Below, piece after piece: positions 16,919-28,080 of a DNA stretch of 64,000 nucleotides. The notes beneath the pieces are model-generated. The model did no database searches. It was not told the origin of the DNA and was given only the letters and a program-made list of their open reading frames with translations. The DNA is from Dipteronia dyeriana (lineage: Eukaryota; Streptophyta; Magnoliopsida; Sapindales; Sapindaceae): NCBI GenBank assembly GCA_032871835.1, contig CM065296.1, forward strand, positions 15,144,001-15,208,000, read 5' to 3'. A program made the position numbers and the translations under genes. Every line of letters starts with the position of its first letter. Positions within the stretch are counted from its first letter, which is position 1.

Positions 16919-18815
16919 ATGCCATTGGGGAAGTACCATTGTGATTACTGCAACAAGGAGTTCCAAGACACCCCTTTCGCCAGAAAACGCCATCTTCAAG
17001 GCCTCCAACACCTCCGTGCCAAGGCTCTCTGGTACGACTCTCTCAAAGACACCAACCATCCTCACCCACATGGATTTTCCAAGGGGGTATGCAGCCGCTT
17101 TCTTAAAACGGTACCTTTTCTTTTATTAATCTTGGCGCTTTATTCAAAGTTCAAATTTTGTTTTCATTTTTGAATTGGGTGTGTGTGATTATATTTGTTT
17201 TTGCTTTGAAGGGGTTTTGTCCTTATGGTGATTCTTGTAAGTACTTTCATCCCAACAACAACAGCAACCCACAAAACACAGTTCAAGGTGTTGTAGGTAT
17301 CAATTTATTTTATTATTTTTTTTAAAGAAAAAACTTTTATGTGTAATTTGGAGTGAAAATAAGTTTTAATCTTTTTAATGTGATTCAATGTTTCTGTTCC
17401 AGGTTTTATAGATAATGTTCAGTCATCACAAGTTGTTCCAAGGGTGCAATTGTTTGGTGGAAGCTCTTTGCCAGGTAAATTTTGGTTAGTTGTTTGTAGG
17501 CTTGAGGTATTTTAGTTGTTATGTCAATCTTATATAAGCTCTCTTGAAATTTGTAAAATAATGCAAGTATTTCCTGAAAAAAAAAATTAAAGCTTCAAAA
17601 ATGAAAAAGATTATCAAATGTTGAGCTCTTTTTGATATATATATGAATCATTTTAACCACGCTAATGCTTGAAGCATGGTAGTATATACAATTGGTGGTT
17701 TGATTATGCAATATTCTATTAATCTGTCGGGGAGTGAGCCGTCTAAAGTAGTGACTTGAACTTGATATCCAATTTTCCATGATGTTCCTGCTGGTGAATC
17801 TCATGCCAATTCCGGTAAATTTCATCCATGCTATACTTTGGTGATGACAACCAATGAAATATGTTTATGTAATGGTCTGCATCTTTTTTCAAATTTCATT
17901 TGCTCTTTCCGCATATATCATACTTCAAACATTAGCATCCATATATTACGCTTTTGACTAAATTGTTTATATATATTACAAAGCTCAACTTTTTATAGAT
18001 ATTTTTCCATCTTTCAAACTTTAAATTTTTTAAGAAATACTTTTATTGTTTTGAATTGTTTGTGCTTATATGGGCCTCGGTTAAATACTTTCATCCAAGT
18101 ACAACAAACAATAATACACAGAGCCTTGGGTATAATTTTAGTGTGACCAAAGTTTATACTGTACTTTAATGTGTTCTACAGAAAGCTCATGTTCTAGTAC
18201 TATTCTTGTAGCAAGACTTTCTTTCAAGAAAACTTTTATATCTAATTTGGGGTACAATAGGTTTTAATATGTTTTGTTGCTATTTAATTTTAACGTTATT
18301 CTATGTTTAAGCTCCAGGCTTAGAAAATGTTCAGTCATCAGCAATTGTTTCAAGGATTCAATTAGTTGGTGGAAGCTCTTTGTCAGGTAAAATTCATATT
18401 AGTTTTTATAGTATTAAGATTTAGGTGATTTTTTTTTCTTACAAATTTACATACAAAAAAAATAAAAATATATTTTTTTATATGTTCTCTCCCTCTCTCC
18501 CTCTCTCTCTCTCTCTCCTTTTATTCGTATTTTTCATGATAAACTATAAGTTATATCCTGCATCTTTGCTAATGACCCTTAAATTAGATTAGTTAAATCG
18601 TAATCGCCTTTTCAATAATAAAGTAATGCTAGATATTTATGGTTATGTTCTTTTACTTTGATCATTTTATGTAGATTCTGATTGTATTATCGTTGCACTT
18701 CACAGGTGATGTGATGAGAGATAGTATGGGAATGTCATGGGGCAATCTGCCTCTGTCGCTAAAGCCTCTTCCAGAGGGTGGATATCCACCTCTTCCTTTT
18801 GTGGACTGGGGATAA
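16919..18815 (+). CDS. U11/U12-20K (ZMAT5-like) zinc-finger protein, minor spliceosome
   Basis: Five exons join in frame: 16919-17110, 17212-17296, 17403-17474, 18318-18386 and 18706-18815, giving 175 aa. The N terminus MPLGKYHCDYCNKEF begins a matrin-type C2H2 finger (Cys8, Cys11, His25, His31), followed by the family block HLQGLQHLRAKALWYDSLKD. A CCCH finger follows, split by intron 1, with spacing C-x8-C-x5-C-x3-H ending in CKYFHP. The C terminus PLPEGGYPPLPFVDWG is also typical. Human ZMAT5 is the 20-kDa protein of the U11/U12 di-snRNP that recognises rare U12-type introns in the nucleus; the same role is inferred here. Exons 3 and 4 encode near-copies (VQSSQVVPRVQLFGGSSLPG and VQSSAIVSRIQLVGGSSLSG), so the gene has undergone an internal tandem duplication. 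Both exons are phase 1-1 and can be included or skipped without frame change. It sits immediately after the GSK3 gene on the same strand. Confidence 0.88.
18056..18123 (+). pseudogene. Decayed duplicate of the CCCH-finger exon inside intron 3 of the ZMAT5-like gene
   Basis: TTTGTGCTTATATGGGCCTC and TACTTTCATCCAAGTACAAC here align with exon 2 (17214-17260: TTTGTCCTTATGGTGATTC, TACTTTCATCCCAACAAC). The copy has an in-frame stop (TAA in GGTTAAATAC), lacks the cysteine codons and has lost usable splice signals. It marks the left part of the same tandem duplication that produced exon 4. The following intron also matches: AAAACTTTTAT then AATTTGG at 17327-17352 and again at 18229-18251. Confidence 0.7.
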
Positions 18816-19033
18816 AATGTGAGCAATTTCATATGTTTTCATTTCATGCCAGTAAAACAAGTTTACTATGTTAGCTTGGCTTTTTTCTTCGTGTACTTAC
18901 ATGTCTTGTCATAAAGATATGGTTTATATAGAAAATGCTGATTACTTGTTAATTTTTTTGGGGTACTAATTTCAAGTCTGGAATATCTACCTGATTTTAG
19001 CATTTTTGTTGTAGGTCTTAATTAGCCTATTTT
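18816..19033. other. 3' flank of the ZMAT5-like gene
   Basis: This is probably 3' UTR and flank. Nothing else is recognised before the SINE target duplication at 19034. Confidence 0.4.
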
Positions 19034-19048
19034 AAAATAGGGATACCA

Positions 19049-19247
19049 GCATATCATCTCTTAGCAGAGCTTCCCTTCCACGTAAGTGATGAGGGGTTCA
19101 AATCCCACCATACGCATTTTATAAGCATGTGTGGTGAGCTTTCTTTCTGGATTGTGGGAATAGATATCCGGACCATACATGTATTGTTTGATCTCGGCAA
19201 GTCCCGACAGTCCTATTGTAATAGTTTTTGTAATACTTAAAAAAAAA
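19049..19247 (+). mobile_element. tRNA-derived SINE, plus strand
   Basis: An insertion of about 200 bp is flanked by a 15-bp direct repeat AAAATAGGGATACCA (19034-19048 and 19248-19262) and ends in an A run (19239-19251). Near the left end are a pol III A-box-like sequence TTAGCAGAGCTTCC (about 19061) and a good B box GGGTTCAAATCCC (about 19095). These are the hallmarks of a tRNA-related SINE moved by LINE machinery. The target duplication is perfect, suggesting a fairly young insertion. Confidence 0.85.
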
Positions 19248-19262
19248 AAAATAGGGATACCA

Positions 19263-20068
19263 AGTGCCCCCCGGAGTTGTGACCTTATTTTAAAATCAAC
19301 CCTGATTTAAATGAAAATCCCCGTGAGGTATAGCATAAACAACCTTGTGATTTCCGAAATTTAGTAAAAAACCCTTTGGCTGAGTACCAAAATCCCTCAT
19401 GTCAAGGTTTTTTCTTTTTCTAATATGAAACCAAGTGTTGTATTTGAAAAGAGTCCAACCTTAGGGTTCTGCTAGAGAATATACATTGTTGGTAGTGAGG
19501 TTCTGCTAGAGAATAGCTGTATTGAATTCTTTGCAGTCATGTAGTTCTAGGATTAATCGAATAAATAGAAACACAAGAAAGGAAAAAAAGAAGCAATCAT
19601 TGGTATAGGGAGACAGGAGTGTTGTCATGCAATGTTAAATTTTGTGTGTGGTGCTTTATTAATCCTTGTCATAGGATTATTATGTTACAACTTACAACAA
19701 GAATCATGGGGTCAATATCTGTTCTAAATTTCTTTCTTTAAGGTGCTTCATTTGGTTATACCTTGTTATGTCTTCTCGCTTTAGTTCCCCTTAGATGCTT
19801 CATTGATTTACTTGCTTTTACAAAATCTTCCCATCTCTCCCTAAATGTGAACCATCTAATGTTTATGATTCATAAATGAAATTTTGGTTGATAACAACAA
19901 TGAATACAAAGGCAAGGCTGGCGAACAGCATGCACACATTGCTGACAATATGAATAAGTCGTTGTCTATTCTCTTGTTGCTCAAACTTCACAATGTTTCC
20001 AGTCTATCCCACACATCAGAACCATCTGGCAACCTTGGGCATCTGCAGTCTGATCCACAGTCTAGGGT
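19263..20068. other. Intergenic DNA between the SINE and the gypsy element
   Basis: No recognisable gene is present. A short repeat (GTTCTGCTAGAGAATA at about 19466 and 19501) is the only structure noted. An open frame at 19884-20138 runs into the LTR and matches nothing I know. Confidence 0.35.
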
Positions 20069-20415
20069 TGATGCGAACCCTAAAAGGACGTGCCTTGAAA
20101 CCCAACAACAATTTGGAATACTGGCCCTAGAAAGCTAAAAATTTAGATCTTTTGTGATAAGAAAAACCCCAACCCAATGATTATTTAAATCAAGAACTGT
20201 AGGTATATGAATTGAACGCCACAGGGTAGATCCCTTGATAAGTTTACAAGTTCTTTAAAGAACTAAAGAGGAAGCAATTCTCACAATAATTTTTATTTAA
20301 TTCAAAAATTCGTCCTTACAATGCTATTCATTCCCTCTATATATAGGGCTGAAAATAAAACATAAAATCAGGAAAATAAAAATATAAAATCCTAAGGCAA
20401 CTAAAGCCCCTTATA

Positions 20416-21275
20416 GGAAAAGGAAACTAAATGGTCTACAATTAGGAAATTAAGGACTAAAAAAAAAGCAACTAATTAAATCTGAAATTAGGCAAGTCAA
20501 CAAGCCCATTAATGGTTTGATTGGTTTGAAATTAGGCAAGTAATCATCCCATTCTTGGAAGGTCTTTATTTGGATACAAAATTGGTCCATGCCATTCATG
20601 GCGTAATCCACACCCCAATCAAGTTAATCAACCCCACCAATTGCTTTTATTACATTGATTAAGCCTTGATCATATGAAAAGGAAAGTAAATGGTCTACAA
20701 TCAGGAAATTAAGGACAAAAAAAAAAAGCAACTAATTAAATCTGAAATTAGGAAAGTCAACACGCCCATTAATGTTCTGATTGGTTTGAAATTAGGCAAG
20801 TAATCATCCCATTCTTGGAAGGTCTTTATTTGGAGACAAAATTGATCCATGCCATTCATGGCGTAATCCATGCCCCAATCAAGTTAATCAGCCCCACCAA
20901 TTGCTTTTATTACATTGATTAAGCCTTAATCATAGGAAAAGGAAAGTAAATGGTCTACAATCAAGAAATCAAGGACAAAAAAAAAGCAACTAATTAAATC
21001 TGAAATTATGCAAGTCAACACGCCCATTAATGATCTGATTGTTCTGAAATTAGGCAAGTAATCATCCCATTCTTGGAAGGTCTTTATTTGGTGGCGACTC
21101 TTCTTTTTGACTATAAACAATGGAATCGCCCATTTCGATATAAAAAAAAAAAAAAAGAAACAAATGGTCCAATAGGAGCAAGAATTTCCAAATTGATCTA
21201 TGCCATTCATGGCGTAATCCACGCCCCAATCAAGTTAATCAACCCCACCTATTGCTTTTATTACGCTGATTAAGC
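20416..21275. repeat. Three tandem copies of a block of about 258 bp inside the 3' LTR
   Basis: Units start at about 20416, 20675 and 20935, each opening with GGAAASTAAATGGTCTACAAT and ending with ATTGATTAAGCCTTGATCAT or a close variant. The third unit carries an extra segment of about 90 bp (around 21091-21190) with a poly-A run. The 5' LTR has one unit (about 27669-27922). Confidence 0.85.
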
Positions 21276-21371
21276 CTTGATCATCTTTTGGGTCCATCTT
21301 GAAATGTTCCATTTTTTAATTAGTCCAAATTTCTTGAATCAACCCATTAAGTGCTTCTTTGATCCTCTTAG

Positions 21372-21419
21372 CCCTTGCCCTTGCCCTTGCCCTTGCCCTT
21401 GCCCTTGCCCTTGCCCTTG
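21372..21419. repeat. Hexanucleotide repeat (CCCTTG)8 encoding an Ala-Arg run
   Basis: Eight CCCTTG units lie in the pol C-terminal frame, read on the minus strand as alternating Arg and Ala codons between GPITRAR and AKRIKEAL. The equivalent place in the 5' LTR has TKAK with no repeat. Confidence 0.92.
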
Positions 21420-21478
21420 TAATTGGCCCAACTGGAACATGCAATGGTTCCTTTGGTGATGCTTCTTGATTCTCATCA

Positions 21479-21497
21479 TTCCCCCTCTCCCCAAAAG
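21479..21497 (-). other. Polypurine tract of the gypsy element
   Basis: On the minus strand this reads CTTTTGGGGAGAGGGGGAA immediately before the 3' LTR start TGAGAATC. It primes plus-strand DNA synthesis in the family. Here it also lies inside the pol reading frame (NPFGERGND). Confidence 0.8.
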
Positions 21498-24378
21498 GAT
21501 TTGACGTCGAATCGTCACCTACATCAAAAAGAAAAAGATCAGAAACATTAAATGTAACACTAATGTTATACTCACTTGGATGATCCAACTTGTAGGCATT
21601 ATCGTTGTTCCTCTCAAGGACTTGAAATGGACCATCCCCTCTAGAATGTAGCTTGGACCACCTACGGGCAAGAAATCTTTCCTTCCTCGTATGCACCCAA
21701 ACCCAATCGCCAGGTTCATAGATAACTTGTCTTCGGCCATTGTTGGCTTTGGCTGCATATTGCTCATTCTTCTTTTCTATGTGTTGTCTTACACTCTCAT
21801 GGAGTTTCTTCACCATCTCAGCCTTCTTTTGACCATCCAAACTAGTTCTCTCATTGACTGGTAAAAGCAGCAAATCCAAAGGAGTTAATGGATTAAATCC
21901 ATAAACAATCTCAAATGGTGAAAAATTAGTAATAGAATGAACATTCCTATTATATGCAAACTCAATGAATGGCAAACAATCCTCCCAATTTTTCAAGTTC
22001 TTTTGAATCACAACACGTAATAAAGTAGATAAGGTTCTATTTACTACCTCTGTTTGTCCATCCGTTTGGGGATGACAAGTAGTCGAAAACAACAATTTAG
22101 TTCCCAACTTACCTCACAAGACTTTCTAAAAGTAGCTAAGAAACTTAACATCATGATCAAATACGATACTCCTTAGAACATCGTGGAGTCGTACTATCTC
22201 ACTAAAGAACAATTCAGCGATGTTGGTTGCATCATCGGATTTATGACAAGATATGAAATGTGCCATCTTAGAAAACATATCAACAACCACTAAAATAGAA
22301 TCCTTACCTTTCTTTGACCTAGGCAAGCATAAAACAGTCTATAGAAATGTCTACCCATGGCTCACTAGGTACGGGTAGAGGAGTATATAACCCATGAGGT
22401 AAGACTTTAGATTTGGCCTGTCTACATGTGACACATCTAGCACACACCTTTTCCACATTACGTTTCATTTTAGGCCAAAAGAAATGTTCATGCAACACGT
22501 CTAAAGTCTTTCTCACACCAACCCCCCCTTCCATGTGCTTCTCACATAAAACTATTCGGCACACAGTTTGTTTTCTCTAAACAAGTACCCATCTAGTCTA
22601 TAAAACTTTACAAAAGCTGCCTTCTCACACGCCCCATACACACTAGCAAAGTCAATATCATTGGCAAACAAGTCCTTAATATATTCAAATCCTAATAACT
22701 TTGCATTCAAGGTAGAAACAAGGGTGTACCTTCTGGACAATGCATTAGCCACAATATTTTCCTTACCTTGTTTGCATTTGATAACATAAGGAAAGGTCTC
22801 AATGTATTCCACCCACTTGGCATGCCTTCTATTCAACTTACCTTGCCCCTTCAAGTGCTTCAAGGACTCATGATTAGTATGTATAACAAACTCCTTCGAC
22901 CATAGGTAATGTTGCCAAGTCTCCAAAGCTGCTCTCACCAATGCATATAGTTCCTTGTCATATGTTGGGTAGTTCAAGGCTGTCCCATTTGGCTTTTCAC
23001 TAAAATAGGCTATTGGCCACTTTTCCTGCATCAAAACAGCTCCAATACCTATTCCTAAGGCATCACATTCAATCGCAAAAGTTTTAGAAAAGTCAGGTAA
23101 TGCTAATAAAGGAGCATCACATAACCTTTCTTTAATCACATTAAATGCATGATCTTGTTCACTACCCCATTTAAATCCAATAGATTTCTTTATAATTTCA
23201 GTGAGTGGTGCGGCTAAAATCTCTGACAAAACCCCGATAAAAACTAACCAAACCGTGAAAACTTCTTACCTCCGTGATGGATTTAGGTATGGGCCATTCC
23301 TTGATAGCCTTCACCTTTTCCTCATCTACTTCAATTCCCTTTGCACTAACAACATAACCAAAAACACAACTTTTTCCATGCAAAAGGAACACTTTTTAAA
23401 ATTGGCATATAGTTTCTCCTTTCTTAAAACATCAAACACACAACGCAAATGCTCAATATGCCCACCTAAGCTCTTACTATACACCAATATATCATCAAAA
23501 TAGACCACAACAAATTTGCCTATAAATGCACACAATGTATGATTCATTAATCTCGTAAAAGTGCTCGGTGCGTTAGTTAGACTAAAAAGCATTACCAACC
23601 ACTCAAACAATCCATATTTAATCTTAAAGCCAGTTTTCTATTCATCCCTCTTTCATCCTAATTTGATGATACCCACTTTTCAAATCATTTTTTGCAAAAA
23701 TACATGACCCATGCAATTCATCCAACGTGTCATCTAGCCTAGGAATGGGATATCTATACTTTACCGTAATGTTGTTGATAGCCCTGCAATCAACACACAT
23801 CCTCCAAGATCCATCCTTCTTAGGCACAAGTAGCACCGGTACCGCACATGGACTCATGCTCTCGCTCACGTCCCTTGGCCATCAACTCCTCAACTTGCCT
23901 TTGAAGCTCTTTTGTCTTCTCCGGATTACTCCTATAAGTTGGCCGGTTAGGAATTGTAGCACCTGGAACGAAATCAATTTGATGCTCTATTCCTTTAATG
24001 GGTGGCAACCCACTAGGAACATCATCAGGAAACACGTCTTCATATTCCTACAACATGGAAACAACAACACTATGCAAAGATACATCAGGTTCGTTAGTAT
24101 TAAAACATGCCTCTTTGTACAAGAGTACAATTATAGGCTAGTTTGCATAAAAAGCGCTCTTGATATCACTTGTTTTAGCATAAAAACTAACTTGCTTCGT
24201 TATTTTTCTCTCAGTAGCTTTTGTTTTTCCACTTTCTCATGTGGTCCCTCTTTTTTTTCTCTCCTTTCAATCATCTTTTTTTTCACTCGTTCATTTTTTT
24301 TTAACTTTCGATCTCTCTTGAATTTTTATGTCCACTTTTTTCCTTTCTAAAGCTCTCGTCCTCACTAGCTCTCTTCAA

Positions 24379-24379
<1 letters not shown>

Positions 24380-24409
<30 letters not shown>

Positions 24410-24438
24410 TCCCTCTCCCTCTCTCTCTCTCTCTCTCT
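24380..24438. repeat. CT/CCCTCT microsatellite inside gypsy pol
   Basis: CT dinucleotides are interrupted by a few CCCTCT units. On the coding (minus) strand it gives a run of Glu-Arg and Glu-Gly codons in what is normally a charged spacer between protease and RT. Confidence 0.9.
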
Positions 24439-25272
24439 TTGATTTCAGTTGATCTTCATACACTTGCTTTGGGAAAAAGGGTACAAGAGTGATGGATTTA
24501 TTGTCTTTTACAAAGGTGTGTATTTTTGAACCCATCATGGATGACATCCGGTCAAATTGCCACGACCTGCCCAATAATGTGACCCGCATGCATTGGAACA
24601 ATATCACAGAGTACTTCATCATCATACTTCCCAATTGAAAAGGAAACTAACACTTGCTTATTTACCTTTATCTACCCATAATCATTCAACCACTGCAGCT
24701 TATACGGCCTAGGGTGTTTTAAGGTTGATAAATTTAGTTTTTCAACTAAAGTAATGCTAGCTGCAATAGTGTAGCTCCCTCCATCAATGATCATATGGCA
24801 TACCTTATTATTGATGTGGCATCTAGTGTGGAAATGTTATCCCTTTGTTGCTCCATTTCGTCCTCCATAACTTGGGCACTCAAAGCATGCCTAGTCACAA
24901 GCAACTCACCCTCAACAGGATACTCTACATCATCATCACAAGCATTATCAAGTGGTGGCATCTGGTCATCTTCATTTTCGCTTTCAATTTCCACTTCTGT
25001 ATCAACACGTGCAATCATAGCACTCTTATTTGGACATTGCGAAGCTATGTGCCCCATACCAAGACAACGAAAACACTTAATATCACGATTACGAATTTGG
25101 GATTCTGTTTTACCTTTGTTTTTGCCAAGCATGTCATCCCTTCCTTTAGGTGGCTCGGGTTTAGACTTAGAAAAAAGTCTCATCCTTCTTTCTCCAATTC
25201 AGCCTCCATGAAGTAGAGGAACCTGAATTTTGAAGTGGTCGGCTGCCCTTCCTCTTAAGTTGTTGTTCCACC

Positions 25273-25947
25273 TATAGATGTCAGAAGCATTAGGTGCCTC
25301 AAGGCGCAAAGGTCCCCCCGAGCCTGAGGTGCATAGCGCAAGGTGATGCCCGTGCCCGATTGAAGCAAGGCGAGATTTTATAAATTTCTCATTTTCCTCA
25401 ATTTTTCACTTAAAATGGTATAAGTGTATGACTTATGAGTGTAGAGATGCATTAATTATGCATCATATAATTTCTTACTCTTTAAAGAAATATCAAGTGC
25501 TTTGCAGCACACCCTATTCTCCATACACCCACCCAAAACAAATAAAAAACCTATTTTTCTTTATTGAAAAATATACAATGCCTAAAATCCCTAAACAGCC
25601 ACCATTTCAAACAAACAAAACTCTAGCAGCCATTATTTCAAACAAACAAAACCCTAGCAGCCATCACCAACTCTAAAAAATTTCAGCCACCGCCACCAAT
25701 CTCACCTCCAACCATTGCCCATGCTCTGACGGATACTACTGGACTCAGACCTCGTATGCGACCGATCGACAACCGTCCGATCTTCCTCGTGACACTGACG
25801 ATCTCAAAAATTTAAAAAAACTCTTCCACTTAGTGCCTAGGCAAGCCAAGCGCGCCTCAAGCTCAAGGGACTGCGTCTGGCATGTCTCAAGGCGCAACCC
25901 CTACGCCCTGAGTCGCCTATCGCCTAGGCGCGCTTTTGACAAGTATG
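25273..25947. mobile_element. hAT-type MITE inserted in the gypsy gag region
   Basis: Perfect 8-bp target duplications GTTCCACC (25265-25272 and 25948-25955) flank imperfect inverted ends: TATAGATGTCAGAAGC on the left and, inverted, CATACTTGTCAAAAGC on the right. The subterminal parts are rich in GCGCCTAGGC-like motifs (GCCTCAAGGCGCAA near 25295; TCGCCTAGGCGCGC near 25919). There is no transposase. It splits gag between the GLNRDIANMVEL region and the zinc knuckle, so it inserted after the retrotransposon did. Confidence 0.85.
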
Positions 25948-27307
25948 GTTCCACCTTTATTGCCATATGCACCAAATCCTCCAACTCCACGTAGTGCTGT
26001 AACTCTACCATGTTGGCAATGTCTCGGTTCAACCCATTTAGAAATCTAGCGATGGTAGCTTCCCTATCCTCCTTTATATTTTCCCGAATCAAGGCTACCT
26101 CCATCTCCTTGTAGTAGTCATCCACGCTTTTAGAACCTTGAGTGAGGCTCTGCAATTTCTGGTACAAGTCTCTGTAGTAGTGACTAGGAACAAATCGCCT
26201 CCTCATGATGGCCTTCATTTCATCCCTAGTCTCAATAGGTCTCTCTTGGTGTATCCTATTCATCACAAGTTAATCCCACCATATGATGGCGTGATCGTTA
26301 AATTCTATGGCAGTGAGTTTCACTTTCTTCTTCTTGGAATAATTGTTACATTCAAAAATCAACTCCACCCTTTTTTCCCATTCCAAGTATGCTTTGGGAT
26401 CATTCCTCACTTGGAATGAAGGTATTTTCATCTTGATGTTTCCTAGGTTTCGGTCAACCCCATCTCGCCATCTAGGACCTCTCCTAAAGTCTCTTCACAC
26501 CTTCCTACCCTTTGCACGAACCTGTCCATACCACCCATTGATACTTGATCCTCTTCATCCTCAATTTCATCCTCGTGATTATCATCAAAATCATCTATGG
26601 GTGCATGCCTCTCTTGCCTTCTAGCATTGGGGATTCTTTGGGGCTGCCCTTCTTGCAAGTTAGCAATAGTAGTGTCTTGCTTATCCAACCAATCCTGAAT
26701 TTCATTAACACCACGATCATGCGTTCAAATTGTTGTTGCATAGCCTGCATCACGAAGGATGGTTCCCCCCTTTCTTCATTGTTTGATGAATCAACCCCGG
26801 AAGACATAATGAAACTACAAAAATTGTTAAAATTGTTCCTTACAACACTCCCTCACGTGTTTGCACTCAAATAATGTCACTCACGGTTGTTTTCACTCTT
26901 GATTTGGCTTTTTCCTGATATTAATCTTACACTCTCTTGCCTTTTTCCACTCTTAGCTTCCCCTGATAAGTTCTTTATTGAACTAAATAAACCCATTCAA
27001 GAAATTAGCTTGTAGTACTCAAATCAACACAAACGGCAGGGAAAAAAAATATAGAACTAAACGACTCAAGGAAAGAGGACACAGTCAATTTTTTTAAGAG
27101 AATTAAAACCACAAAGATAAGATTCAGGTCAGATCAGTTAGGTACAGTGCATGATAGTACCATTGCTTCAACTACTAGATTTTTTTTTTTTTACCCCAAT
27201 GCAGTGAAATCAAGAAGAAAGAAAGTTGCTGATGAACAAGGAACATTGACCTGGTTAAGAAATAGCAACTAATACTAAATGATAATTAAATCTGATTTTA
27301 GAGCCGA

Positions 27308-27319
27308 TCTCTGATACCA
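27308..27319 (-). other. Primer-binding site of the gypsy element
   Basis: On the minus strand TGGTATCAGAGA lies next to the 5' LTR 3' end. It matches the usual plant initiator tRNA-Met primer site at all but the last position shown. Confidence 0.85.
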
Positions 27320-27321
27320 AA

Positions 27322-28080
27322 TGATATGAATCACAAAAAGACATGCCTTGAAACCTAACAACAATTTGGAATACTTGCCCAGAAAGCTAAAAATTCAGAT
27401 CTTTTGCGAAAAGAAAATACCCAACCCAATGATTATTTAAATCAAGAATTGTAGGTATGTGAATTGAATGCCACAAGGTAGATCCCTTGATAAGTTCACA
27501 AGTTCTTTGAAGAACCAAAGAGGAAGCAATCCGCACAATAATTTTTTTTTAATTCAAAAATTCGTCCTTGCAATGCTATTCATGCCCTCTATATATAGGG
27601 TTGAAAATAAAACATAAAATCAGGAAAATAAAAACATAAAATCCTAAGGCAATTAAAGCCCCTTATAGGAAAATGAAAGTAAATGGTCTACAATTAGGAA
27701 ATTAAGGACAGAAAAAAAAGCAACTAATTAAATCTGAAATTAGGCAAGTCAACACGCCCAGTAATGGTCTAATTGGTCTGAAATTAGACAAGTAATCATC
27801 CCATTCTTGGAAGGTCTTTATTTGGAGACAAAATTGATCCATGCCATTCTTGGTGTATTCCACGCCCAAATCTAGTTAATCAGACCCATCAATTGCTTTT
27901 ATTACATTGATTAAGCCTTGATCTTCGTTTGAGTCCATCTTGAAATGCTCAATTTTAGAATCAGTCCAAATTTCTTGAATCAACCCATTAAGTGCTTCTT
28001 TGATCCTCTTGGCCTTTGTCCTTGTAATTGGCCCAACTGGAACATGTAATAGTTCCTTTGGTGATGCTTCTTGATTCGCA
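27322..28080 (-). repeat. 5' LTR of the gypsy element (759 bp)
   Basis: Starts, on the minus strand, TGCGAATCAAGAAGC and ends TTCATATCA next to the primer-binding site. Contains a TATATATAGGG promoter-like box (about 27591-27601). It encodes a copy of the pol C terminus (VPVGPITRTKAKRIKEALNG) because the pol frame overlaps the LTR. Confidence 0.88.

Larger units (their letters stand above)
20069..21475 (-). repeat. 3' LTR of the gypsy element (expanded, about 1.4 kb)
   Basis: Homologous along its ends to the 759-bp 5' LTR: both start TGATRYGAA and share a TATATATAGGG core box and the block ATTAAGTGCTTCTTTGATCCTCTT. This copy is nearly twice as long because of a triplicated block of about 258 bp (20416-21275) and a CCCTTG expansion (21372-21419). 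Confidence 0.88.
21316..26807 (-). pseudogene. Gypsy gag-pol remnant
   Basis: Blocks in coding order: gag (26807-25960, with YYKEMEVALIRENI and FLNGLNRDIANMVEL); zinc knuckle CFRCLGMGHIASQC (about 25070); protease remnant, where IIDGGSYT replaces the usual D-S/T-G and a stop follows (about 24780-24650); reverse transcriptase (24035-23400, [17 protein letters not shown] and YFDDILVYS); RNase H (23200-22700, [16 protein letters not shown] and NALSRRY); integrase with HEHFFWPKM and CARCVTC zinc-binding parts (22500-22400), core pieces with [14 protein letters not shown] and HPQTDGQTEVVNRTL, and a C-terminal GDGPFQVLERNNDNAYKL module (21650). Frameshifts separate at least seven blocks and a 675-bp MITE interrupts gag, so this copy cannot make a working polyprotein. 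A CT microsatellite (24380-24438) sits between protease and RT. Confidence 0.9.
20069..28080 (-). mobile_element. Degenerate Ty3/gypsy LTR retrotransposon with unequal LTRs
   Basis: The element is on the minus strand: the 5' LTR is 27322-28080 and the 3' LTR is 20069-21475. A primer-binding site complementary to initiator tRNA-Met (27308-27319) abuts the 5' LTR, and a purine-rich tract (21479-21497) abuts the 3' LTR. Coding order gag, protease, RT, RNase H, integrase (26807 to 21316) is that of Ty3/gypsy. The frame is broken many times and gag is split by a hAT-type MITE (25273-25947). The pol frame runs across the purine tract into the 3' LTR, a layout I associate with CRM-like or related chromovirus lineages, but the clade is not certain. 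No clear 5-bp target duplication was found. Confidence 0.9.

Noticed and set aside
19080..19110. A functional tRNA gene
   Set aside because: A and B boxes are present but there is no cloverleaf or anticodon arm, and the piece has SINE tail and target duplications.
19884..20138. Plus-strand 84-codon frame as a gene
   Set aside because: It runs into the gypsy LTR and resembles no known protein.
21277..21459. Plus-strand frame with a Pro-Cys run
   Set aside because: Shadow of the CCCTTG repeat in the minus-strand gypsy pol frame.
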